From Acidobacteriota bacterium (lineage in GTDB: Bacteria; Acidobacteriota; Terriglobia; Acidiferrales; UBA7541): a stretch of DNA of 46,407 nucleotides. The translations under genes were made by a program, and so were the position numbers. The notes under the pieces were generated by a model. That model made no database searches. It worked only from the letters and a program-made list of their open reading frames with translations, and was not told the origin of the DNA. Numbering within the stretch: position 1 is the first letter of the stretch; the number at the start of each line of letters is the position of its first letter. The stretch is taken from contig JABDFR010000019.1 of assembly GCA_013286465.1 (NCBI GenBank), forward strand, positions 1-46,407, in the 5' to 3' direction. Of this stretch, positions 16,065 to 23,227 are shown piece after piece.

Positions 16065-16733
16065 CTACCACAGAGGCTTGCCTTCGGACGAAGTAGGCGC
16101 CGGCAAAAGTGACTTGCCCGTTTTCACTTCAACCACGAACCGCGACTCGCGCGAGTTAACGGGATCATATCCCGTGCCCTCAATCGTCTCCCGATTGACG
16201 CCGGTAATCTTCAGTCCGTCCCAGCACACTCTTGGGCTTTACCAAGCAACACCACGGCTTCCGAAAGCAGCTAACTTCACGAAATCTGAAAATACAAGAA
16301 GATTGTCCTCTGGAAGCGGTCTCACATCGATTACTGGAAAGACTGGGATTTGTATCCAATCCTTGGGCTCGCCAGCCCTCACGAAGTAAGCGCTGCCTTT
16401 TGCCACGACGCACAAACGGTCCGGATCGGGAGAACTGATAACGCGAGTCAAAGCGGGAGGCGATTGATAGCCATACGCGAAGACGCCGATCCATGCCGCA
16501 CCACCCGCCATCTTCACCTTCAACCACAATCCGTCATGCTCCGGCCTGGTCTTCGGTTCGGGAAAGAAAATCAGCGGGGCAGCGAATTTCCCAGTCCCCG
16601 GGAGTTCGCCGACTTCCTGCACATCGTAAGAATGCGGAAATGCCAGATCAATATCGAGCACAGGTACGCCGCCTGACCTAGTCCGCGATGTTCGTCCACA
16701 TTTCCACGTCGCGTCAAGCGCCACATCCCACAC
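16065..16733 (-). pseudogene. broken gene of unknown function, interrupted by one in-frame stop
   Basis: The frame encodes a coherent protein (VPVLDIDLAFPHSYDVQEVG, then PLIFFPEPKTRPEHDGLWLK and IPVFPVIDVRPLPEDNLLVF) until TAA at 16239-16241. The same frame then continues without a stop for 57 more codons (SPRVCWDGLKITGVNRETIE, then VVEVKTGKSLLPAPTSSEG) to TAG at 16065-16067, and the protein-like composition persists. A single base change (AAA to TAA) would explain it. The true start is unclear; GTG at 16733 is one choice, and frames further upstream run into the rpmH promoter region. The function is not recognised. It may be a pseudogene, a sequencing error or a truncated but expressed protein. 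Confidence 0.6.
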
Positions 16734-16737
16734 TTTC

Positions 16738-16766
16738 TTGACCGCGCCGCAACCCTCGCCTAAACT
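16738..16766 (+). promoter_or_regulatory. promoter of the rpmH operon
   Basis: TTGACC (16738-16743), 17-base spacer and TAAACT (16761-16766), with transcription expected near 16773. The leader contains a short hairpin GTCCGC-ACA-GCGGAC (16782-16796) next to the GAGGAG ribosome site of rpmH. Confidence 0.6.
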
Positions 16767-16810
16767 AGCTGTTTCATTCAAGTCCGCACAGCGGACCCGA
16801 GGAGCCCGCG

Positions 16811-16951
16811 TTGCCGAAACGCACCTTTCAACCCCACGTGCGCGCCCGTCACAAAAAGCACGGTTTCCGCTCACGCATGAAAACAAAGGGTGGCAAATCA
16901 GTTCTTGCACGACGCCGCAAAAAAGGACGTCACAGCCTCACGCGCGTCTGA
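16811..16951 (+). CDS. rpmH: 50S ribosomal protein L34
   Basis: The product is 46 aa, reading [20 protein letters not shown], then [20 protein letters not shown] and HSLTRV, an unmistakable L34. The start is TTG at 16811, preceded by GAGGAG with six bases between; no ATG or GTG is available at the family start. L34 is a small basic protein of the large subunit. It is the first gene of rpmH-rnpA-yidD-yidC-jag. Its 3' part overlaps the likely rnpA start. A dnaA gene, often its upstream neighbour, is absent here. Confidence 0.93.
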   Translation: MPKRTFQPHVRARHKKHGFRSRMKTKGGKSVLARRRKKGRHSLTRV

Positions 16952-17288
16952 CCGCGCGCTCCTCGATTTCCCGCGGGCCTGCCGCCTGGTGCGGCGCGCC
17001 GAATTTGACGCGGTCTATCGCGAGGGGCGCCGGCGCGCGAGCCCGTCTTTCGTCGTCTTCTTCCGCCTCAATGGAAGCGACATCACCCGCTTCGGCCTGA
17101 GCGTGAAACGCGCGCAAGGCGGCGCGGTAAAACGCAATCGCATTCGCCGGCGCGTCCGTGAAATTCTGCGCCTGCATCGCCAGGAGATCGCACCAGGATG
17201 GGATATCGTGATTCATCCGCGCCCGCAAGTAGCCGAAGGCAATTTCGTGGCGCTATCGGCGGAACTCCTGAAGTCCATGCCCAAATGA
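16890..17288 (+). CDS. rnpA: ribonuclease P protein component
   Basis: The product is up to 132 aa. The RnpA core is clear: [40 protein letters not shown] with the RNR-type basic signature, then [11 protein letters not shown] and WDIVIHPRP. The protein binds the catalytic RNase P RNA and aids 5' processing of tRNA precursors. The start is uncertain: GTG at 16890 or TTG at 16905 both lie inside rpmH and give a 47-62 base overlap in another frame; there is no good start in the short space after the rpmH stop. It overlaps yidD through ATGA. Confidence 0.92.
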   Translation: MANQFLHDAAKKDVTASRASDRALLDFPRACRLVRRAEFDAVYREGRRRASPSFVVFFRLNGSDITRFGLSVKRAQGGAVKRNRIRRRVREILRLHRQEIAPGWDIVIHPRPQVAEGNFVALSAELLKSMPK

Positions 17289-17644
17289 AGAATTTCGAAT
17301 CTTTCGTAGCGGTGGGCTTCAGCCCAGCATCTTCGTCGGAACCTGTACAACACAACGATTCGACGCCGCAAAACAAGCCAACTTTCTCGTCCTGGATATT
17401 AATCGCCGCGATCCATGCGTACCGTCTAACGCTGGCCCCATTCCTGGGCGGCAATTGCAAATTTTATCCATCCTGTTCGCATTACGCCGAGCGAGCCATA
17501 AAAATCCACGGCCCTGAAAGAGGCGTATTACTAGCAGCAAAACGCCTGCTGCGCTGCCGCCCCTTCACAAAAGGCGGCCATGATCCAGTCCCAGACCCAG
17601 AAGAATTCCAATCAGCAGCAAACGGACAGGAGCACCACAGATGA
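17285..17644 (+). CDS. yidD: membrane protein insertion efficiency factor YidD
   Basis: The product is 119 aa. The core is diagnostic: AYRLTLAPFLGGNCKFYPSC, SHYAERAIKIHGPERGVLLA and RLLRCRPFTKGGHDPVP. YidD is a small amphipathic inner-membrane-associated protein that helps YidC insertion. The start ATG at 17285 overlaps the rnpA stop (ATGA), and its TGA overlaps the yidC ATG at 17641, so three genes are coupled. The first 35 residues are not conserved family sequence and may be a lineage-specific extension. Confidence 0.93.
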   Translation: MKNFESFVAVGFSPASSSEPVQHNDSTPQNKPTFSSWILIAAIHAYRLTLAPFLGGNCKFYPSCSHYAERAIKIHGPERGVLLAAKRLLRCRPFTKGGHDPVPDPEEFQSAANGQEHHR

Positions 17645-19344
17645 AAGAACTGTCCGATCAACAGCGCGTATTAATCGCCTTCGCGCTGATGCTGATAATC
17701 CTGTTCGTCTGGGGAAAATTCTTCAAACCTCCCTCTCCTCCGCCGAACACCGCACAAAAAACGGCGCAAACCAGCACCGCAGCGCCAGAAACAAATCAAG
17801 CGGCCGCTACGGCGACACCAGCAATCGAAACCATGTTGCCGCCGCCGGCGGGCGCGATCCAAGCCACAGATGAACAAATCACGGTAATCGAAAGCCCGCT
17901 CTATCGAGTGCAGATCACCAATCGCGGCGGCCTGGTCCAAAGCTGGAAGCTAAAAAAATATCTGACCGAAGACAAGCCCCCGCAACCTCTCGATTTGGTG
18001 AATATCCCCGCCGCGAGACAAATCGGGGCCTGGCCGCTTTCTTTTACGCTCGAAGATTCGGCCGCGGAACAAAAAGCCAACACGGCGCTCTACCGAGTAG
18101 AAACGAAGCCGCAAGAAGGCAGCACCCTGCAAGCTCCTGCGGAAATTACGCTGCATTGGAGCGATGGCCATCTCGATTTCGTGAAGCACCTGAAATTCGA
18201 TGAAAGCTACATCGTTAATCTGGAAGCTACGGCCAGCGTCGATGGCCATTTGCTTCCAGCGGCGATCGGATGGCGCGGCGGATTCGGCGACGTTGCCGTC
18301 GAAAAACAATCGCAGGGCGTCGGCGTTTTCTACAACGAGAACGGCAAACTGAATGTCCTGCAGCTAAAAAAACTGGGGACGCCCGATCATCAAGAAATCC
18401 GCTTCGAGCAGCCCGGCAATTACGCCTTTGCGGGCATCGAAGATCAATTCTTCACCGCCGCGTTCCTGCCCAATGGCGGCAATCTAAATCTCTGGCACTG
18501 GGTGCAACAGCACGACTTCGACGACAACGGCAAGCCCGGCAATGAACCCGAACCCGAAATGGCCGCGGGCTCGGCCATCCCGCAAGCTCTTAACATGCGC
18601 CTGTTTGTAGGCCCGAAAGATATCCATATTTTGGCGCAAGTCCGGCCACCGCTCGATGATCTGGTGCAACTCGGTTGGTTCAGCCTTATTGCCAAGCCGC
18701 TTCTCGAGATTCTGCAATGGACGCACAAATACATTCCCAACTGGGGCTGGGCCATTGTCGTCCTGACCATCGTCATCAACATGCTGCTCTTCCCGCTGAA
18801 GGTAAAAAATTGGCGCAGCATGAAAAATATGCAGCGCGTGGGCCCGGAAGTAAAAATAATTCAGGATCGCTACAAGAAATATTCGTTCAATGATCCGCGC
18901 AAACGAAAAATGAACGAAGAAATAATGGCGATTTACAATCGCGAAGGCATCAATCCGTTGGGAAGCTGCTTGCCGATGCTGGTGCAGTTGCCATTTCTAT
19001 ACGCTTTTTACCGCATGCTTAACGGCACGATCGAGCTTCGTCACGCGCCGTGGTTCGGCTGGATTCACGATCTTTCGGCGCACGATCCGTATTACATTTT
19101 GCCGATCGTCATGACCGTTACCATGTTCGTGATGCAGAAAATGACGCCCATGCCCGCGACGGACGCCTCGCAGCAAAAAATGATGCAGTACATGCCGTTA
19201 TTTTTCGGATTTATTTTTTTCCGGCTTTCGGCGGGATTAAATCTCTATTATTTCGCGACCAACCTGGTGGGAATTGGGCAGCAGTATTATCTGGTGAAAA
19301 CAGATCCGTTAAACGTGAAGCCGGCAAACAACAATCGAAAATGA
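17641..19344 (+). CDS. yidC: membrane protein insertase YidC
   Basis: The product is 567 aa, typical of the long Gram-negative form. An N-terminal transmembrane helix (QRVLIAFALMLIILFVWGKF) and an Ala/Thr/Pro linker lead to a large periplasmic beta domain (about 75-340). The conserved C-terminal insertase part follows, with WGWAIVVLTIVINMLLFPLK, a cytoplasmic hairpin with basic residues, GINPLGSCLPMLVQLPFLYA and YMPLFFGFIFFRLSAGLNLY. YidC inserts membrane proteins alone or with SecYEG and folds them. It overlaps yidD upstream and jag downstream by ATGA junctions. Confidence 0.97.
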   Translation: MKELSDQQRVLIAFALMLIILFVWGKFFKPPSPPPNTAQKTAQTSTAAPETNQAAATATPAIETMLPPPAGAIQATDEQITVIESPLYRVQITNRGGLVQSWKLKKYLTEDKPPQPLDLVNIPAARQIGAWPLSFTLEDSAAEQKANTALYRVETKPQEGSTLQAPAEITLHWSDGHLDFVKHLKFDESYIVNLEATASVDGHLLPAAIGWRGGFGDVAVEKQSQGVGVFYNENGKLNVLQLKKLGTPDHQEIRFEQPGNYAFAGIEDQFFTAAFLPNGGNLNLWHWVQQHDFDDNGKPGNEPEPEMAAGSAIPQALNMRLFVGPKDIHILAQVRPPLDDLVQLGWFSLIAKPLLEILQWTHKYIPNWGWAIVVLTIVINMLLFPLKVKNWRSMKNMQRVGPEVKIIQDRYKKYSFNDPRKRKMNEEIMAIYNREGINPLGSCLPMLVQLPFLYAFYRMLNGTIELRHAPWFGWIHDLSAHDPYYILPIVMTVTMFVMQKMTPMPATDASQQKMMQYMPLFFGFIFFRLSAGLNLYYFATNLVGIGQQYYLVKTDPLNVKPANNNRK

Positions 19345-19913
19345 GCGAACCGCGACGCGCGCATGCGCAGCACTTTGAGAAGCCGATGAAATCGGAATTT
19401 ATCCGCGAAGGAAAACTCGAGCGCGAGGCCGCGGCCGAGGAAATTCGCCGCTACCTGGATTTATTCCTGCGCGAAACACAACTCGACGTCCAATACGAAA
19501 TCACCGTATCGAAAGAGGCCGCCGCTCCCAACGGCGAGCCGCTGATCTCCATTGATTTCCGCGGCCCGGACGAAGCGCTGCTCATCGAGCGCCAGGCCGA
19601 ACTGCTCCTTTCCATCGAGCATATCGCCCTGCGCTGGCTGCATCTCGAGCCGGAATATTTCGACCTGATCCGCTTCGACTGCTCAGGCTTCCGCGCGCTA
19701 CGCCTGGAAGAGCTGAAGCTTTCAGCGAGAGTTGCAGCCCAACGAGTGCGCGAAACCAACGAACCGTTCCATTTCAATCCCATGCCGGCCCGAGACCGCC
19801 GCCTGATCCATTTGGAATTAGCAAACGCTCAAGGAGTGCGCACCAACAGCGAAGGAGTAGGCGAGCGCCGTCACCTAGTAATCTATTCCACAGCAAAACC
19901 GCCGAAGCGCTGA
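19341..19913 (+). CDS. Jag/KhpB-like R3H-domain RNA-binding protein
   Basis: The product is 190 aa, starting at the ATG that overlaps the yidC stop. The C-terminal R3H domain is clear (RDRRLIHLELANAQGVRTNS, with Arg153-x3-His157, then GERRHLVIY). The central region aligns with the KH-II domain of Jag, but the GXXG RNA-binding loop is replaced by E83-R-Q-A86 in ALLIERQAELLLSIEHIAL. The Jag N-terminal domain is missing. In other bacteria Jag pairs with KhpA (present at 1381-1611) to bind RNA and affect cell elongation. Here RNA binding may rest on R3H alone. Synteny after yidC supports the assignment. Confidence 0.85.
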   Translation: MSEPRRAHAQHFEKPMKSEFIREGKLEREAAAEEIRRYLDLFLRETQLDVQYEITVSKEAAAPNGEPLISIDFRGPDEALLIERQAELLLSIEHIALRWLHLEPEYFDLIRFDCSGFRALRLEELKLSARVAAQRVRETNEPFHFNPMPARDRRLIHLELANAQGVRTNSEGVGERRHLVIYSTAKPPKR

Positions 19914-19949
19914 ACCCGTACCGCCGGTTTATCCTGAGTATTCTCGAAA

Positions 19950-20059
19950 GGCGTCCCTGCCGGCTCTTACGACCACAAAATAAAACTAGCTCGTCGCAGA
20001 CCGACGCACCTCAAATCGCGCCAACTCGCGTAGCGCTGGCGTCCCGCCGGCTCTTACGA
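19950..20059 (+). repeat. two REP-A copies in tandem (19950-19972 partial, 20030-20059)
   Basis: GGCGTCCCTGCCGGCTCTTA and GTAGCGCTGGCGTCCCGCCG both continue into CTTACGACCACAAAATAAAA, 87 bases apart. As at 2039-2221 the copies are tandem and share the tail. The gap 19914-20125 between jag and the convergent phosphoesterase has no gene. Confidence 0.82.
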
Positions 20060-20125
20060 CCACAAAATAAAAACAGATCCTCCCACACCGACGGACCACC
20101 AATCTAAATTCAGCTGTCCCTTTTC

Positions 20126-20722
20126 TCACACCTCAACCATCCGCCCAACCTTCCCCGCATTAAAACACCGCGTCCGCCCAATAAAATCCTCGCGCCCCGC
20201 ACACTCATGAATATGCCCGCAAAATAAATTCTCAGGCTGTTCCCGTTCAATCCAAGAACGCAAAGCCGAACTCCCTCCATGCTTCCCCGGAGCAAACTCG
20301 TCTAAAGCAGAATCCAAAGGCGGCACATGCGCCACAAGATACAGCCGCGGCAATCCAGCAAAAGCTGTCAAAGCCTCGCCAATCTGCGATTCCGTATACT
20401 CCCCAGGCGTCTTGAAAGGCGTGATGTTCGAATATCCAAGCCCAGCCCAATGCGTCTCGTCGATCTGCCGCACCGCCCGATGAAAATCCACGAATCCAAA
20501 TCGCGAACAAAATTTCCGAATCTCGTCATGCGACTCATGATTGCCAGGCAAGACCCAAACTCTCTCGCCCAGCGGCGCCAAAATCTCTCCGCAACGATCG
20601 AGCCCTTTCCCAAAAGTAGAAAGGTCCCCATCCGCAATATAAATGTCGGCAGGCTGCGCCACGATTTTCTCGAGCGCTCGCAAATCCCCATGAATGTCGC
20701 TAAACACAAGCACCCGAGTCAC
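20126..20722 (-). CDS. calcineurin-like metallophosphoesterase
   Basis: The product is 198 aa and the full motif series is visible: DIHGD (9-13), GDL (32-34), GNHES (60-64), AHVPP and GHIHE near the C-terminus. These residues bind two metal ions in class-III-like phosphoesterases of the YfcE/Icc type. The substrate may be a cyclic nucleotide or phosphodiester; it is not determinable here. The start is GTG at 20722, overlapping the TGA of the YdjM-like gene (GTGA), so the two are coupled. Confidence 0.9.
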   Translation of the reverse strand: MTRVLVFSDIHGDLRALEKIVAQPADIYIADGDLSTFGKGLDRCGEILAPLGERVWVLPGNHESHDEIRKFCSRFGFVDFHRAVRQIDETHWAGLGYSNITPFKTPGEYTESQIGEALTAFAGLPRLYLVAHVPPLDSALDEFAPGKHGGSSALRSWIEREQPENLFCGHIHECAGREDFIGRTRCFNAGKVGRMVEV

Positions 20723-21930
20723 GGTTTAGTCTCCGAGGCCGGCATGCGCGATTTATTCCGCCGAATTCCCGCCATCCCCTCAGCCCAATCCTCTTCAATC
20801 AGTTTCCCGTTAGCGTCGAACAACAATCGAAATCGAAAAGGCGCAGGCATCCGCTGCCCAGGCTCCGAAAATCGTGAATCCCCAAACTCCACAAGATGCA
20901 AATCCCCGACCGCCCGCGAATGCATCACCGGAAATCGCGCAAACCACAAATAAACTTGCACATCCGGGTTTTTCAAAGCCTCCGCAGTAAACGCGTCCGG
21001 CGGTGAATCTGGCAGAAATTGAAAAGCAGCAACCCGCGAATCCCGCAAATCAATCCGCGACTGATAAATCCCATCCGCCGTCCGAATCTTCCCGCTCCAT
21101 TCCAAAAAAGAAGGCGGCGAAGGAATCGCCCCCAACAGAATTACATCCAGATGATTGCGCGATGCATAGTCCCGCACGCGTTCCATCGCGAAATGATGCG
21201 CCCATGCACACAGCGCGAGATATACCACCAGCGCATACAAGCCCGCCCGGCACCATCGCCCCCGCGAAATCCTAAACCCACGATCCCCCACCAGCGGCAG
21301 AAGAAAAATCCCAGCCAGCACCGCCGCGATAACCAAAAGAATCCACGCATGAAACGGAAATCCAAACCACCGCGCAACCCACCAAACTCCCGCCGCCGAC
21401 ACATTAAATAAAAGCCACATCGCGCCGCCGCGCACCGCCCCCGACTCGCGGTCGCTAAACACCCACGCCGCCACCTGCGGCAAAAGCACGATCGCCGTAA
21501 AAACAAAATCAATGATGAAAACAAAATCCCAAGCCACGCGATCCGCAGAAAACGGATTCCAAATCCGCGTCCCATAAGAAGTAGCCGAGTCAAAGAGAAT
21601 ATGGCTGGCAATACCCACGCCATATATCAAAGTAAGCGTCCAAAAAGAAGGCGCCCGCCAATTCCGCCGACGGCAATACCAGCGCGTCAACCAGGCAAGC
21701 ACAAGAGCAAATAGAGGCAATCCAAAAAACGAGTGTGTGAACCCGCGGTGCAATTTGACAGTAGCCAAGCGGTCATCGGAAAAAATCTCGGACCAAACAA
21801 TCGCAAAAAAATCCACATCCGGAAACACGGCCCCGAGCGCAGCGGCGAACGTAGCGATTTTTCCTTCACGCTCAGAAAAAAATCCCTTCCCAATCAAAGC
21901 CCCGGCAATTCCATGTGTAATGGGATCCAA
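20719..21930 (-). CDS. YdjM/LexA-regulated-type membrane-bound metal-dependent hydrolase
   Basis: The product is about 403 aa. It begins with the family opening DPITHGIAGALIGKGFF, followed by AALGAVFPDVDFFAIVW, HRGFTHSFFGLPLFALVL and GIASHILFDSATSYGTRIWN; the spaced His/Asp residues are the presumed metal site of this PF04307-type family. At least six transmembrane helices precede a soluble C-terminal domain of about 150 residues. I chose TTG at 21930 because the family start is LDPITHG. An in-frame ATG at 21975 would add residues encoded entirely by a REP-B repeat. Function in relatives is poorly defined. Confidence 0.85.
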   Translation of the reverse strand: MDPITHGIAGALIGKGFFSEREGKIATFAAALGAVFPDVDFFAIVWSEIFSDDRLATVKLHRGFTHSFFGLPLFALVLAWLTRWYCRRRNWRAPSFWTLTLIYGVGIASHILFDSATSYGTRIWNPFSADRVAWDFVFIIDFVFTAIVLLPQVAAWVFSDRESGAVRGGAMWLLFNVSAAGVWWVARWFGFPFHAWILLVIAAVLAGIFLLPLVGDRGFRISRGRWCRAGLYALVVYLALCAWAHHFAMERVRDYASRNHLDVILLGAIPSPPSFLEWSGKIRTADGIYQSRIDLRDSRVAAFQFLPDSPPDAFTAEALKNPDVQVYLWFARFPVMHSRAVGDLHLVEFGDSRFSEPGQRMPAPFRFRLLFDANGKLIEEDWAEGMAGIRRNKSRMPASETKP

Positions 21931-21937
21931 AGGTTTT

Positions 21938-21973
21938 CGTAGGGCCCGCGCTTTATGCCGGGCCTCTTCATGC
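21938..21973 (+). repeat. REP-B copy 1
   Basis: CGTAGGGCCCGCGCTTTATG followed by CCGGGCCTCTTCATGC. Arms GGCCCG and CGGGCC form the hairpin. It abuts the start of the YdjM-like gene. Confidence 0.88.
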
Positions 21974-22065
21974 AAAATTACGCCACAAACTCAAATCGCC
22001 CCAAACCGATATCTGTTGTACGTTTTGCAGCCGCGCTTGTCACGAATGAAGAAAATGCAGATCCC

Positions 22066-22091
22066 TCATCCCGGAAGGGGATTCGGGATGA
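22066..22091. terminator. hairpin downstream of selD
   Basis: TCATCCCG (22066-22073) and CGGGATGA (22084-22091) form a perfect 8-bp stem 42 bases after the selD stop on the minus strand. No T-run follows. It may end the STAS-kinase-selD transcript. Confidence 0.45.
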
Positions 22092-22132
22092 CAATGTCGT
22101 TCAGCGTCTGCGGCGCCCGATGCGAAATCTAT

Positions 22133-23197
22133 CTAAACAACGTAGATTAAGGGCGACGTCTTCGCCACAACTTCACCAATCACCCGGCCGCGGACTCCGT
22201 GCTTCTCGAAACGTGCCACCGCGCGGTCCACAAATTCCGGCGCGACCGCAACCAAAAGTCCTCCCGAAGTCTGCGGATCAAAAAACAAATTCCGGTAATC
22301 TTCGCCAACCGAATCCGCAAATCCCACGCACCCGCGAACGAACTCTTCGTTATTTCGCAACCCGCCAGACAAAAATCCAGCCCGTGCCGCATCCACGGCC
22401 CCATCCAAATATTCCACTCGCGAATGATCCAAGTGCAAAGAAACGCCACTCCCGATGGCCATCTCCCGCGAATGTCCCAACAATCCAAATCCCGTGACGT
22501 CAGTAACCGCATGCACAGGCGACTCCGCGCCGCCAGCCCCCGAAATCAATTCGTGCAAAGCCTCAGCCGCCGCGCGGTTCAAAGTAGTCATCGATTGCGT
22601 GGCAGCCCGCACCGGCCCATCTCCAATCTTTCCTTGCTTCAATCCGGTGGCAATCACGCCCGTCCCAATCGCCTTAGTGAAAAGCAAAGCATCGCCGGGC
22701 CGCGCTCCAATGTTCTTCCAAACTTTCCGCGGATCGATCAACCCAGTAACCGCATAACCAAATTTCAATTCCTCATCCCGAATCGAATGCCCGCCCAAAA
22801 CGGAAGCCCCCGCCTCAGTAATCTTGCTCAATCCGCCGCGCATAATTTCTTCCAGCAAATCTGGCGAAGCCCCCGGCGGAAATCCGACAATCGAAAGCGC
22901 AGTAACCGGCCTACCACCCATGGCATATACATCACTCAAAGCATTCGCCGCCGCCACCTGCCCAAATTCAAACGGATCGTCCACGATCGCGGTAAAGAAA
23001 TCCACCGTCTGCACCATCGCCAATTCCGGCGTCAACTGATAAATCCCGGCATCGTCGGAAGTCTCAAATCCCACAAGCACATTGGGATCGGTCCCGCGCG
23101 GCAACTTCTTCAAAACCTGCTCCAAAATCGAGGGACTCAACTTAGCTGCACACCCAGCAGCCTTAGCGGTAGCAGTAAGCTTCACAACAGCACTCAC
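22133..23197 (-). CDS. selD: selenide, water dikinase SelD
   Basis: The product is 354 aa and makes selenophosphate from selenide and ATP. The catalytic N-terminal segment reads TATAKAAGCAAKLSPSIL, with Cys16 in place of selenocysteine and Lys19. Next come ETSDDAGIYQL and VQTVDFFTAIVDDPFEFGQV, then AANALSDVYAMGG, the typical AIRS-like ATP-binding fold, and the C-terminal DPQTSGGLLVAV. The GTG start at 23197 has GGAGG five bases upstream. It follows the kinase gene by 30 bases and may be co-transcribed with it. No selA, selB or tRNA-Sec is seen in the window. Confidence 0.95.
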   Translation of the reverse strand: MSAVVKLTATAKAAGCAAKLSPSILEQVLKKLPRGTDPNVLVGFETSDDAGIYQLTPELAMVQTVDFFTAIVDDPFEFGQVAAANALSDVYAMGGRPVTALSIVGFPPGASPDLLEEIMRGGLSKITEAGASVLGGHSIRDEELKFGYAVTGLIDPRKVWKNIGARPGDALLFTKAIGTGVIATGLKQGKIGDGPVRAATQSMTTLNRAAAEALHELISGAGGAESPVHAVTDVTGFGLLGHSREMAIGSGVSLHLDHSRVEYLDGAVDAARAGFLSGGLRNNEEFVRGCVGFADSVGEDYRNLFFDPQTSGGLLVAVAPEFVDRAVARFEKHGVRGRVIGEVVAKTSPLIYVV

Positions 23198-23227
23198 AAA
23201 AACCTCCGAAGTTCCAACTTCCGTCCT

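Noticed and set aside
22133..23197. SelD as a selenoprotein with in-frame UGA
   Set aside because: The catalytic position is Cys16 and the frame is uninterrupted.
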